DNA from: an uncultured Oscillospiraceae bacterium
GTDB lineage: Bacteria > Bacillota > Clostridia > Oscillospirales > Acutalibacteraceae
Length of the DNA stretch: 48,621 nt
Direction of reading: 5' to 3'
Assembly: GCA_900540865.1 (NCBI GenBank)
Contig: UQHH01000014.1
Location: 1-48,621, forward strand
Positions 14,046 to 23,009 of the stretch are shown in pieces. The notes under the pieces were generated by a model. The model was not told the origin of the DNA and ran no database searches. It saw only the letters and a program-made list of their open reading frames with translations. The position numbers and the translations under genes are program-made. Positions within the stretch are counted from its first letter, which is position 1. Each line of letters begins with the position of its first letter.

Positions 14046-16392
14046 GGACCTATTGAAACAAGACGGCTTCATTTTGCTTGACGGCGCCATGGGCACCATG
14101 CTACAGGCAAGGGGGCTTCACGCGGGAGAAGCGCCGGAGCTTTTGGGGCTTACCCATCCGGAAATGATACAGGAAATCCACCGCTGCTATATCGGAGCGG
14201 GCGCGCAGGCAGTGTACACAAATACCTTCGGCGCGAACCGCTATAAGCTTGCGGATACAGGAAAAAGCGTGGAAGAGGTTATCTCCGCGGCCGTATCGAA
14301 CGCAAGAAAAGCGTGCGAAGGGACAGAAGCACTCGTCGCGCTCGACATCGGCCCCATTGGGCAGCTGCTGGAGCCAAACGGGGCGCTGGCCTTTGAAGAG
14401 GCCTACGATATTTTCAAGCAGCAGGTTATCGCGGGAAAGGGCTCAGACCTGATTGTATTTGAAACGATGACCGACCTCTATGAGCTCAAGGCGGCGGTGC
14501 TCGCGGCACAGGAAAACAGCACGCTTCCTGTTCTTTGTACCATGACGTTTGAGCAAAACAGGCGTACCTTTACAGGCTGTACGGTATCCGCCATGGCGCT
14601 TACACTCGAAGGGCTCGGCGTAGACGCAATCGGCGTGAACTGTTCGCTCGGCCCTGACGAGCTGTATCCTGTGGTAGAGGAGCTTTCCAGATGGACGAGC
14701 CTTCCGATTGTCGTCAAGCCAAACGCAGGCCTTCCCGACCCCGAGACGAACGCCTACGACGTAACGCCTCAGGATTTTGCAAAAAGCATGGAACGGCTTC
14801 TGCCGCTGGGTGTAAAGGTGATTGGCGGCTGCTGCGGTACGACGCCTGAATACATCAAAGCGGTACGCTCTATTTTGGAGCGCAGCCAATACAAAAAGCG
14901 TAAAGCCGCTATCCCAAACGCCGTTTGCAGCGCGGTCCATACCGTCGGAACGGACTGTCCGCGTATCGTGGGGGAACGCATCAATCCCACAGGCAAAAAG
15001 CTGTTTAAGGACGCGCTGAAAAACAATGACCTGGATTATATCCTGGCGCAGGGAATCGAGCAGGTGCGCGCGGGCGCCGATATTCTCGACGTCAACGTTG
15101 GCCTGCCGGAAATCGACGAGCCAGCGATGATGATCAAGGTAATCAAGGCGCTGCAGGGTGTGACGGACGCCCCGCTGCAAATCGATTCCACCCGGACGGA
15201 CGTGCTCGAGGCGGCGCTGCGCGTATGTTGCGGCAAGCCTATTGTCAACTCCGTAAACGGGGAAGAAAAATCGCTTGCGGGTGTCCTGCCGCTCGTCAAA
15301 CGGTACGGCGCGGCGGTCGTCGGTCTGACGCTCGACGAAAACGGCATTCCCAAAACGGCGCAGGGCCGCTTTGCAATCGCGGAAAAAATTGTCCGGCGCG
15401 CTGACGCCCTCGGTATCCCGCGCGGCGACATCTTTATCGACTGCCTGACGCTCACGGCCTCCGCCGAGCAGGAAGGCGTAATGGAAACGCTTTCGGCGCT
15501 CAGGCGCGTGAAGGAGGAGCTGGGCGTCAAAACCATTCTCGGCGTATCGAACATCTCGTTCGGCCTGCCGAACCGGGAGTTGATTAACGCCTCGTTTTTG
15601 ACGATGGCGCTGCAAAACGGGCTTGACCTTGCGATTATCAACCCAAATATCGATGCCATGACCGGCGCGGTGCGCGCGTATAAGCTGCTTGCGAACATCG
15701 ATGAAAACGCGCGGGAGTTCATTGCCGCGTACCAGGATGTTAAAAAAGCGCTGCCCTCCCCTGCCAGCACGCAGATGGATTTGCCGTACGCGATAGAAAA
15801 CGGGCTGAAGGGCGACTGCGCGCGGCTGACGCAGCAGCTATTGTCGGCGATGGAGCCGATGGAAATTGTCAATAACATATTAATTCCCGCGCTCGACAGG
15901 ACGGGCGCGCAGTTCGAGCAGGGGAAAATTTTCCTTCCGCAGCTCATTCAGTCCGCGACAGCGGCGCAAAGCTGCTTTGAGGTGATTAAAAAAACGCTTT
16001 CATCCAAGGGAAACGCGCCGGTGAGCAAGGGTAAAATCGTGCTGGCGACCGTCAAGGGCGATATTCATGATATTGGAAAAAATATAGTCAAGGTACTGCT
16101 TGAAAATTACGGGTACACAGTCATCGACCTCGGGCGTGACGTCGACCCGCGGCTTGTGCTCGACGCGGTGCGGGAGCACGGCGTAAGGCTCGTGGGGCTT
16201 TCAGCGCTGATGACGACAACGCTCGGCGCGATGGAGGACACCATACGCCTGCTGCGCGGTTCAGGCGAACAGTGCAAAGTGATGGTCGGCGGCGCGGTGC
16301 TTACGCCGGAGTACGCGGAGCGTATCGGCGCGGATTTCTATTGCAGGGACGCAAAGGAAAGCGTAGATACGGCTAAAAAAGTATTGGGATAA
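14038..16392 (+). CDS. metH: Cobalamin-dependent methionine synthase lacking the activation domain
   Basis: 784 residues from GTG. Transfers methyl from 5-methyl-THF to homocysteine via cobalamin. An N-terminal homocysteine/zinc barrel (about 1-290; zinc ligands in GVNCS and GGCCGTTPEY), a pterin-binding barrel (about 315-565; GERINPTGKK), a cobalamin cap (about 580-660) and a cobalamin domain (about 665-784; D675-x-H677-x-x-G680 in GDIHDIGKN) are all visible. E. coli MetH is about 1220 residues; the missing C-terminal activation domain is the product of the gene just upstream. Confidence 0.95.
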   Translation: MFKDLLKQDGFILLDGAMGTMLQARGLHAGEAPELLGLTHPEMIQEIHRCYIGAGAQAVYTNTFGANRYKLADTGKSVEEVISAAVSNARKACEGTEALVALDIGPIGQLLEPNGALAFEEAYDIFKQQVIAGKGSDLIVFETMTDLYELKAAVLAAQENSTLPVLCTMTFEQNRRTFTGCTVSAMALTLEGLGVDAIGVNCSLGPDELYPVVEELSRWTSLPIVVKPNAGLPDPETNAYDVTPQDFAKSMERLLPLGVKVIGGCCGTTPEYIKAVRSILERSQYKKRKAAIPNAVCSAVHTVGTDCPRIVGERINPTGKKLFKDALKNNDLDYILAQGIEQVRAGADILDVNVGLPEIDEPAMMIKVIKALQGVTDAPLQIDSTRTDVLEAALRVCCGKPIVNSVNGEEKSLAGVLPLVKRYGAAVVGLTLDENGIPKTAQGRFAIAEKIVRRADALGIPRGDIFIDCLTLTASAEQEGVMETLSALRRVKEELGVKTILGVSNISFGLPNRELINASFLTMALQNGLDLAIINPNIDAMTGAVRAYKLLANIDENAREFIAAYQDVKKALPSPASTQMDLPYAIENGLKGDCARLTQQLLSAMEPMEIVNNILIPALDRTGAQFEQGKIFLPQLIQSATAAQSCFEVIKKTLSSKGNAPVSKGKIVLATVKGDIHDIGKNIVKVLLENYGYTVIDLGRDVDPRLVLDAVREHGVRLVGLSALMTTTLGAMEDTIRLLRGSGEQCKVMVGGAVLTPEYAERIGADFYCRDAKESVDTAKKVLG

Positions 16393-16421
16393 AAAAGCGC
16401 CCGTTTCATACGGGCGTTTTG
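16393..16421 (+). terminator. Terminator of the metF-metH operon
   Basis: A 7-bp GC-rich stem (16398-16404 with 16410-16416) with a 5-nt loop is flanked by an A run and four T, directly after the metH stop. Confidence 0.85.
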
Positions 16422-16447
16422 TATATAGCTTCACCGGAGGAAACCAA

Positions 16448-16912
16448 GTGGATATAGAAACCAGGCCCGTATACCGGGATATTGAGACTGTCAGGCAGTT
16501 GTTTGAAGAATACAGGGAAACGCTCGGTGTCGATTTGCGCTTTCAAAGCTATCAGGACGAGCTCACCGGACTGCCGGGAAAATACGCGCCGCCCGGCGGC
16601 GGCCTGTATTTGGCGTTCGCGGATGGAGCACCTGCGGGCTGTGTGGCTTTCCGCTATTACGCGCAGGATATATGCGAGTGCAAACGCCTCTATGTGCGGC
16701 CTGAATTCCGAGGAGCGGGTGTGGCGACCAGCCTGATGCGCACAATTATTCATCAGGCGCGCGTGGCAGGTTACAAAAAAATTTATCTCGATACGCTCCA
16801 AACGCTTGAGCGCGCGTTTTCACTCTATCAAACGCTTGGTTTTGTTGAAATACCGCCGTATTATGACAATCCGCTGCCGGGGGCAAGGTATTTTTGCCTG
16901 GAGCTTTATTAA
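16448..16912 (+). CDS. GNAT-family N-acetyltransferase
   Basis: 154 residues from GTG, with CCGGAGG seven bases upstream. The acetyl-CoA site is in CKRLYVRPEFRGAGVATSLMR (about 77-97), with the R/Q-x-x-G-x-A pyrophosphate loop, followed by a DTLQTLERAFSLYQTLGF segment that closes the fold. The acceptor is unknown. Own terminator and no partners. Confidence 0.88.
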   Translation: MDIETRPVYRDIETVRQLFEEYRETLGVDLRFQSYQDELTGLPGKYAPPGGGLYLAFADGAPAGCVAFRYYAQDICECKRLYVRPEFRGAGVATSLMRTIIHQARVAGYKKIYLDTLQTLERAFSLYQTLGFVEIPPYYDNPLPGARYFCLELY

Positions 16913-16946
16913 AAAAGGGAAAGCAACGATTGCTTTCCCTTTTTTA
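16911..16946. terminator. Bidirectional terminator between GNAT and mnmA
   Basis: A 13-bp stem (16914-16926 with 16930-16942) is flanked by A on the left and T on the right, so it can end transcription from both converging genes. Confidence 0.85.
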
Positions 16947-17002
16947 TTCTTTATACAATACAAAGAAGGGAGACAGCGGCCTGTCTCCCTCTTAAAACAC
17001 GG

Positions 17003-18088
17003 TTATTCCTTAGAGGCAATCGTCCCGCCGCCCACAACGATGTCGCCGTCGTAAAAAACGACCGCCTGGCCGGGTGTAACGGCGCGCTGTTTTTCCTCAA
17101 ATTCAACGAGCGCCCGCGTTTCGGAAAGCGGGTGCACAACCGCCTTTGCCTCCTTTTGGCTGTACCGGGCCTTGGCGGTCACGTTCAGCGAGGTAACGGG
17201 GCTTTCGCACGCAATCCAGTTCAAATCCTCCGCTATCAGCCTGTCAGAAAATAAGTCCTCATTTTCCCCAAGCGTGACGACGTTCGTTTCCGGGTCTTTG
17301 CCCAGTACGAAAACCGGGTACTTATAGCTGATACCCAGGCCCTTGCGCTGTCCGATGGTATAATGGATAATCCCCTTGTGGCGGCCGAGGCTCGAACCGT
17401 CCTTATAAATAAATTCCCCTTCCTTTGAGGGGACGCCCCAGACATTTTCCAGAAAACCGGCGTAGTCGCCGTCCTTCACAAAGCAGATGTCCTGGCTGTC
17501 AGGCTTTCTGGCATTAATAAGCCCCTTCTCCTGCGCGATTTCACGCGCCTGCCCCTTCGTCATGCCGCCGAGTGGGAAGAGCGTGTGCGCAAGCTCGTCC
17601 TGTGTCAGCACATAAAGCACATAGGTCTGGTCTTTTGTCTGGTCGGCGGCTTTTTTGAGCAGATACCTGCCGCTGCCCTTGTCGTACTCCCGCCGGACAT
17701 AATGGCCGGTCGCAATCATATCGCGCTCCAAAAGCCTTGCGCGCTCCAAAAGCTTTCCGAACTTTATATAGCGGTTGCAGTCGATGCAGGGGTTCGGCGT
17801 AAGCCCATTTTCATAAGCCTTTGCAAACCTGTCGATGACCTCCCGTTTAAAGGTCAGCCCAAAATTGAACACATAATGCTCGATGCCGAGCTTATACGCG
17901 ACGTTCCTCGCGTCCTCCACGTCGTCGAGAGAGCAGCACGTGCGCGTGCTGTCGTTTATGCCGATGTCGCCGTTATCAAACAGCCGCAGCGTCGCGCCGC
18001 ATACCTCATAGCCCTGCTCCAATAAGAGCGCAGCCGCCACGGAGCTGTCAACGCCGCCGCTCATGGCAACCATTACCTTTTCCTTCAT
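17003..18088 (-). CDS. mnmA: tRNA-specific 2-thiouridylase
   Basis: 361 residues. Installs the 2-thio group on U34 of tRNAs for Lys, Glu and Gln using sulfur relayed from a cysteine desulfurase. The PP-loop AMSGGVDSSVAA is at about residues 8-19, the NPCIDCNRYIKF block with catalytic Cys about 104, and the second catalytic Cys is in DSQDICFV (about 200). The C-terminal beta-barrel is complete. ATG at 18088. The 5' flank shares a 16-mer with the argG-argH intergenic region. Confidence 0.95.
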   Translation of the reverse strand: MKEKVMVAMSGGVDSSVAAALLLEQGYEVCGATLRLFDNGDIGINDSTRTCCSLDDVEDARNVAYKLGIEHYVFNFGLTFKREVIDRFAKAYENGLTPNPCIDCNRYIKFGKLLERARLLERDMIATGHYVRREYDKGSGRYLLKKAADQTKDQTYVLYVLTQDELAHTLFPLGGMTKGQAREIAQEKGLINARKPDSQDICFVKDGDYAGFLENVWGVPSKEGEFIYKDGSSLGRHKGIIHYTIGQRKGLGISYKYPVFVLGKDPETNVVTLGENEDLFSDRLIAEDLNWIACESPVTSLNVTAKARYSQKEAKAVVHPLSETRALVEFEEKQRAVTPGQAVVFYDGDIVVGGGTIASKE

Positions 18089-18402
18089 GTCGATTCACCG
18101 CCGGAGTAAAATTAATCGTTTGTTTTGCCGTACTGAAACCATCGTCCGCCCTTGTTCTAATCACGGCAAGCAGGATATATAAATCCAGTTATGATAACAG
18201 CCTAAATGACAAGCAAATTGCTTTACAGCGGCTGTTTTTATAGACTCTGATAGAGGCGTAGCCGTATCTGGCGTTGAAAGGGAATCTTGGGTAAACCCAA
18301 CAGGCAAAAGCGCAACAAGTGTACCGTTGTGACCTGCCTGCGATTATTGAAAGCAACAAAATAGGCTCGCCTTTTACCAATAAAGCGGACGATGCTTTTG
18401 CG
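18089..18402. other. Unexplained gap containing a possible gene remnant
   Basis: Read on the plus strand in one frame, about 18195-18412 gives an amino-acid string interrupted by a few stops and ending in a clean stretch, SNKIGSPFTNKADDAFALRF. The minus strand has a 75-codon open frame through the same DNA without a convincing ribosome site. I cannot name a family. It may be a decayed gene or an intergenic repeat. Confidence 0.35.
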
Positions 18403-18768
18403 TTACGATTCCACAATCCTTGAATCCATATTAAATATTAAATTCCATGTATCGGTTTTCCTTTTCCATATTGACACCACATGGAAAAGACCTGTTAAAT
18501 CCTGAGCTTCGCTATCCTCTGCTTGCGTACGAAGTACATAATGTAATGTAACCTCGCTGCCGCTTGAATGGATTATCTCCATATTGCTGATAGAATATCC
18601 GCTAATGTTAAAATCAGAAATGAAATCTGCATACTCACTTCCAAGGCATCTATACCCGCCGCATATCATGACAGCATCCGGCAAAACAAGTTCTTTAAAA
18701 CCAGCTATATCCTTATGCAGTGCCGCTTCCCACATTTTATACTCTAGCTGAACAACTTCATTCTCCAT
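18403..18768 (-). CDS. SnoaL-like / DUF4440 family protein
   Basis: 121 residues from ATG at 18768, chosen because TTGGAGG lies six bases upstream; a start at 18813 has no comparable site. The fold pattern is NTF2/SnoaL: an N-terminal helix LEYKMWEAALHKD, then FKELVLPDAVMICGG, and the long curved strands LHYVLRTQ and FHVVSIWKRKTDTWNLIFN. Such proteins bind small molecules or act as simple isomerases. Role unknown; possibly co-transcribed with nothing. Confidence 0.75.
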   Translation of the reverse strand: MENEVVQLEYKMWEAALHKDIAGFKELVLPDAVMICGGYRCLGSEYADFISDFNISGYSISNMEIIHSSGSEVTLHYVLRTQAEDSEAQDLTGLFHVVSIWKRKTDTWNLIFNMDSRIVES

Positions 18769-18882
18769 AAAATCCTCCAATTTGTTATAAAAGAGGTACG
18801 CCTTTTCCGCCAAAGCAGTATATTTCTGTTAGTCTCACTGCCCTTACATGAATACGGCGGCGCAATCTCAAACTGTCGTTTT

Positions 18883-19308
18883 TTATAACAGCGCAAACTG
18901 CTCACTTTCAATGACCGCTTTCATTGGGCATAGGCAAAAGGGGTGTCCCTCGGGGTCGAGCATGACCTTCCAGTCATCAGAAAATTGCTTGTCCGCGACT
19001 GTTGCGCCACAACCGGCTGCATACGCAACCGCTTCTTCCAGGTTATTGACAGCAAGGTCCAAATGCGCCATTTGCTGTTGAGCCCCAGGCTCTGACGGCC
19101 ATACTGGCGGCTTATAGTCAGGGTTGCGCTGAAACGTAATACCAGGGTACGTACCCTGCCCGGTTCCCGGGGCGCCGACACACGCCCAATCGTCATCATG
19201 AAACGCAATCTCCCACTTGAGCAGCTTCGCATAAAATTTTGCCAACTCATAATGATTGTTGCAATCTATCGTAAACGCGTACATTTTAATTTTCAGCTCA
19301 TGTTCCAT
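18883..19308 (-). CDS. VOC family protein, paralogue of the 154-549 gene
   Basis: 141 residues. ATG has AGGAGG eight bases upstream. The YAFTIDCNNHYELAKFYAKLLKWEI opening and NLEEAVAYAAGCGATVAD...DPEGHPFCL ending define the glyoxalase_6-like VOC fold. It resembles the gene at 154-549 along its length but has a longer C-terminus (MKAVIESEQFALL). Substrate unknown. Confidence 0.85.
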   Translation of the reverse strand: MEHELKIKMYAFTIDCNNHYELAKFYAKLLKWEIAFHDDDWACVGAPGTGQGTYPGITFQRNPDYKPPVWPSEPGAQQQMAHLDLAVNNLEEAVAYAAGCGATVADKQFSDDWKVMLDPEGHPFCLCPMKAVIESEQFALL

Positions 19309-19380
19309 TACGCTAGCCTCCTAATTTTAACATCCGTTTAAAAAATTTCTAAATGATTAATTTGTATCTGTTAAATTATA

Positions 19381-19416
19381 AAAAACAGGCGGGCGAAAAA
19401 CTGCCGCCCGCCTTGT
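19381..19416. terminator. Terminator in the 19309-19466 gap, probably for nadA
   Basis: A 9-bp GC-rich stem (19387-19395 with 19405-19413) with a 9-nt loop and an A run on the plus-strand left side gives a T tract on the minus strand. It lies downstream of the minus-strand nadA and upstream of the VOC start, so it ends the arginine-nadA transcript. Confidence 0.8.
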
Positions 19417-19466
19417 TTGCCAGTATATCATACCCTATGTGTTTGGGCAAGCCGGAAAAACCAAAC

Positions 19467-20381
19467 TCAACCGCCGAGCTCTATCATCTTTTCGATACAG
19501 CCCGCCGCTTTTTCCCTTGTTTCCGTGTCTAGCTCAATGATTTCCCCGCCGGTGCCTTTTACACAATTTAATACGTCCACAATCGTCGTCGCCTTCATAT
19601 TCGGGCAAATCAGGCGCTTTGACATCAGATAGAACGTTTTATCGGGACATTCATGCTGTAAATGCTCGGCAATGCTGATTTCCGTGCCGATAATGAACTC
19701 TTTTGAATCGGACTGCTTCGCGTAATTCATGATGGCGGAGGTTGAACCGATAAAATCGGCTTCCTTGAGTACCGCCGGTACACATTCCGGATGGACGAGA
19801 AGCTGTGCGCCGGGGTGCAGACGTTTGCTCTCCTGTGCCTCCCGGAGGGATACCTGCGCGTGCACCGGACAGCTTCCATCCATGAGCACGATGTTTTTGT
19901 CCGGGAATTGCTCCTTTACATATTGCCCGAGGTTCTGGTCGGGCAGGAAAAGGATATTGCCGTTATCGATATTCCCGACGATTTTTACCGCGGAGGATGA
20001 GGTCACGCAAACGTCGCACTGCGTTTTGAGCGCGGTGGTGGTGTTGATATAAGCAACAACCGTGTAATCCGGATGTTCTTTTTTAAACGCTGCAACCTCC
20101 TGCGGCAAAATCTGCTCCGCCATCGGGCAACCGGCGACAGGGCTTGACAGAATCACCTTTTTCTGCGGCGACAAAAGCTTTACCGTCTCCGCCATAAACC
20201 GCACGCCGCACATCAGTACCGTCTGCTGCTGCGCGCTTTTCGCCATAACGCTCAGCTGGTACGAATCGCCCGTAAAATCCGCGACCTCAAGGATGTCGTG
20301 CGACTGGTAGCTGTGCGCCAAAATGCAGATATCCTTTTCTTTTTTGAGCCTTAAAATCTCATCCTGTATATCCCTTACCAT
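19467..20381 (-). CDS. nadA: Quinolinate synthase
   Basis: 304 residues from ATG at 20381 (MVRDIQDEILRLKKEKD), with AAGGG upstream; an in-frame start at 20426 would add 15 residues. Condenses iminoaspartate with dihydroxyacetone phosphate to quinolinate for NAD synthesis and needs a [4Fe-4S] cluster. Three Cys fit the cluster ligands: in MCGVRFMAE, in CVTSSSAV or HPECVPAV, and in ICPNMKATT. The HPEC and GTEISI segments are typical. nadB and nadC are not adjacent. Last gene of the arginine run, 58 bp after argF. Confidence 0.93.
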   Translation of the reverse strand: MVRDIQDEILRLKKEKDICILAHSYQSHDILEVADFTGDSYQLSVMAKSAQQQTVLMCGVRFMAETVKLLSPQKKVILSSPVAGCPMAEQILPQEVAAFKKEHPDYTVVAYINTTTALKTQCDVCVTSSSAVKIVGNIDNGNILFLPDQNLGQYVKEQFPDKNIVLMDGSCPVHAQVSLREAQESKRLHPGAQLLVHPECVPAVLKEADFIGSTSAIMNYAKQSDSKEFIIGTEISIAEHLQHECPDKTFYLMSKRLICPNMKATTIVDVLNCVKGTGGEIIELDTETREKAAGCIEKMIELGG

Positions 20382-20439
20382 ATCGTTAACCCTTTCGGGC
20401 CGGGCACGCACGGCGTACCCAGCCAAAGCATTCCATATA

Positions 20440-21345
20440 TTAGTCCGCCATTGTCTTTACGAGCACGGCCTTCTGCGCGTGCAGGCGGTTCTCCGCTTCC
20501 TCAAAGATTTCGTCCGCGTGCGCTTCAAAAACCTTTTCCGTTATTTCCTCTTCCCTATGCGCGGGCAGGCAGTGCTGCACCATTGCGTCGGGCTTTGCTG
20601 CCGCCATCAGTTCGTCGTTTATCTGGAAGCCCGCAAACGCCGCCGCGCGCTTCTTTGCCTCGCCCTCCTGGCCCATGGACGCCCAAACGTCGGTAATGAG
20701 CACGTCCGCGTCCTTTGCCGCGTCGATGGGATTTCTATGCAGCTCAAAGCAATCGTAAGCCGCCGCAAATTCCAAAATAGACGGGTCGGGGTCGTACCCC
20801 TCCGGGCACGCGGCCGATACCCGCATGCCGGTCTTAAGCCCGCCGACTATCAGGGAGTTCATCATGTTGTTGCCGTCTCCGATAAAGCACAGCTTTAATC
20901 CCTCGAGCTTGCCCTTGAACTCACGGATGGTCATCAGGTCGGCCAGCACCTGGCACGGATGGCAGAAATCAGTCAGGCCGTTGATAATGGGGATACTGCC
21001 GTGCTGCGCGAGCGCCTCGACCTCCGCCTGCTCGAACGTGCGAATCATGATGCCGTCGAGGAAACGCGACAGTACGCGCGCGGTGTCCTGCACCGGCTCT
21101 CCCCTGCCAATCTGCATATCGTTCGCGGACAAAAACAGCGGCATACCGCCGAGCTGGTACATGCCGACCTCAAAGGAAACGCGCGTGCGCGTCGAGGCCT
21201 TCTGGAATATCATGCCGAGCGTTTTGCCCTTTAGCAGCTTGTGCTCTATGCCGTGCTTCTGCTCGTATTTGAGCTGGTCGGCAAGGTTTAGAATGTCGAT
21301 AATTTCCTGGCCTGTCAAATCCAGGAGCTTGAGTAAATGCTTCAT
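20440..21345 (-). CDS. argF: Ornithine carbamoyltransferase
   Basis: 301 residues. Makes citrulline from ornithine and carbamoyl phosphate. The carbamoyl-phosphate loop STRTRVSFE (about 51-59), the HPCQVLADL block (about 129-137), DVWASMGQE and the catalytic HCLPAHREEE motif (about 268-277) are all intact. Sits between argD and nadA on the minus strand. Biosynthetic rather than catabolic role is inferred from the linked arginine synthesis genes. Confidence 0.96.
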   Translation of the reverse strand: MKHLLKLLDLTGQEIIDILNLADQLKYEQKHGIEHKLLKGKTLGMIFQKASTRTRVSFEVGMYQLGGMPLFLSANDMQIGRGEPVQDTARVLSRFLDGIMIRTFEQAEVEALAQHGSIPIINGLTDFCHPCQVLADLMTIREFKGKLEGLKLCFIGDGNNMMNSLIVGGLKTGMRVSAACPEGYDPDPSILEFAAAYDCFELHRNPIDAAKDADVLITDVWASMGQEGEAKKRAAAFAGFQINDELMAAAKPDAMVQHCLPAHREEEITEKVFEAHADEIFEEAENRLHAQKAVLVKTMAD

Positions 21346-21375
21346 GTGCGGTTCTTCCTTTCAATTGCCGTATTT

Positions 21376-22551
21376 TTATGCTTTCAGGCAGGACTGCAAA
21401 ATTGCAAGCCCCTTGTCTATCTCCTCATATGTGATGGTAAGCGGCGGCAGCAGGCGCAGCAGCGTCTTTGCGGTCAGGATTAAAAGCCCGTTTTGTACGC
21501 ATTTGGCGGCGATTTCTTTCGCCTCGCCGTTTTCGAGTACGATACCGAGCATCAACCCCATACCGCGTACCTCTTTTACATTGTCCAGCTTCAAAAGCTT
21601 ATCTTTTATGTATTCGCCCTTTTGCCGTACCTCTTTTAAAAACGCGTTATTTCCTACACGGGACAGCACCTCCAAAGCACCGGCGCAAACGACGGGGTTT
21701 CCGCCGTAGGTGGTGCCGTGCGTACCGGCGGATAAAACGCCGCCGAGCTCCTTGCTGCACAGGCACGCGCCGATGGGAAGCCCCCCTCCAAGACCCTTTG
21801 CCGAGGTTATGATGTCGGGCGTAATGCCGTAATTCTCGTAACAGAACAGCTTTCCAGTACGTCCCATTCCCGTCTGCACCTCATCTATGATGAGCAGCAG
21901 CGCGTTTTCTTTACAAAAGTCATAGAGGCTTAACATAAAATCCCGTTCAAGCGGGCAGACGCCGCCTTCTCCCTGGATAAGCTCTATCATAACGGCGCAT
22001 GTCTCTTCGTTCACGCTTGCTTTCACGCTCTCAAAGTCGTTTGCTTCCGCAAAAGTAAAGCCGCCGGTAAACGGAAAGAAATAGTTGTGGAAAACGTCCT
22101 GTCCGGTAGCGGAAAGCGTCGTGATTGTCCTGCCATGGAACGAATTTTTCAGGCAGACGATACCTGTACGCGACGGGTCGAACGTTTCAAAGCTGTACTT
22201 TCTCGCAAGCTTGATGGCGCATTCGTTTGCTTCCGCTCCGGAATTTGTAAAAAACACCTTGTCGAACCCTGTCTTTTCACAGAGCGTTTTGGCAAGCTGT
22301 ATCTGTACGGGGCTGTAATAAAGGTTTGAAATATGCTGAAGCTTTAAAGCCTGCTCTGTAACGGCCTTTACCCAGCCGCCGTCGCAGAAGCCTAATGCGT
22401 TTACGCCGATTCCGCTTGTAAAGTCGATGTATTCCTTTTCGTTTACATCATATGCCAAAGCGCCTTTGCCATGTGTAAGCGCCGCGTCAAACCGGCTGTA
22501 TGTGGGCATCAAATAATTATGCTCGTCATTTTTGATTTGTATATCGTCCAT
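21376..22551 (-). CDS. argD: Acetylornithine aminotransferase
   Basis: 391 residues from ATG at 22551 (MDDIQIKNDEHNYLMPTY). A longer frame to 22641 overlaps the GNAT gene. A class III PLP aminotransferase, with NSGAEANECAIKLARKY (about 102-118), the IIDEVQTGMGRTGK block binding PLP, and the lysine in TSAKGLGGGLPIGA that forms the Schiff base. Converts N-acetylglutamate semialdehyde to N-acetylornithine. Follows the GNAT gene by 20 bp. Confidence 0.95.
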   Translation of the reverse strand: MDDIQIKNDEHNYLMPTYSRFDAALTHGKGALAYDVNEKEYIDFTSGIGVNALGFCDGGWVKAVTEQALKLQHISNLYYSPVQIQLAKTLCEKTGFDKVFFTNSGAEANECAIKLARKYSFETFDPSRTGIVCLKNSFHGRTITTLSATGQDVFHNYFFPFTGGFTFAEANDFESVKASVNEETCAVMIELIQGEGGVCPLERDFMLSLYDFCKENALLLIIDEVQTGMGRTGKLFCYENYGITPDIITSAKGLGGGLPIGACLCSKELGGVLSAGTHGTTYGGNPVVCAGALEVLSRVGNNAFLKEVRQKGEYIKDKLLKLDNVKEVRGMGLMLGIVLENGEAKEIAAKCVQNGLLILTAKTLLRLLPPLTITYEEIDKGLAILQSCLKA

Positions 22552-22571
22552 ATATATCACGCCTTTCCTTG

Positions 22572-22994
22572 CTATATGGAGCCGTGCTCGCAGGAGTAAA
22601 CGTATACGTCCTCTCGCCGTAAAAAGCCCATCGACGACCAAAACGCCTGCCCCGCCTGATTGTCGGAAAATACGAAAATATGCGTTTTGTCGATGCCTTC
22701 TTTTTGAAGCCCCTCAAGCGCCGCCTGAGCCATCCGCCTTGCAACGCCGTGCCTGCGGTAGCCGGGCAGCACCGCCATATGATGGAGAAACCCGCGCCGT
22801 CCGTCATGGCCGGCGAGCACCGCGCCGATGATTTTCCCGTCCTCTTGCGCGACGACGCTCAAACCCTCGTTGCGCTTTAAATAACGGCTGATTTCTTCAC
22901 GGCCGTCCGATTTCGACAGCGCGCGCCTTGAGGTCACCTGCCACATGGCGCGGACTTCATTATAATCGTTTTCCTGCATTTTTCTGATGGTCAT
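22572..22994 (-). CDS. GNAT acetyltransferase inside the arginine cluster
   Basis: 140 residues. The acetyl-CoA-binding segment HMAVLPGYRRHGVARRMAQAAL (about 72-93) and the FSDNQAGQAFWSSMGF segment (about 109-124) are standard GNAT features. It is packed between argB (15 bp upstream) and argD (20 bp downstream). Because ArgJ can make N-acetylglutamate, an extra synthase is not required; the gene could be a short N-acetylglutamate synthase, an acetyltransferase of the YpeA type or unrelated. Acceptor not determinable from sequence. Confidence 0.85.
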   Translation of the reverse strand: MTIRKMQENDYNEVRAMWQVTSRRALSKSDGREEISRYLKRNEGLSVVAQEDGKIIGAVLAGHDGRRGFLHHMAVLPGYRRHGVARRMAQAALEGLQKEGIDKTHIFVFSDNQAGQAFWSSMGFLRREDVYVYSCEHGSI

Positions 22995-23009
22995 AGAATA
23001 CCTCTTATT

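Noticed and set aside
14443..15615. 390-codon open frame opposite metH
   Set aside because: Antisense shadow of a clear methionine synthase; arginine-rich composition typical of GC-biased reverse frames.
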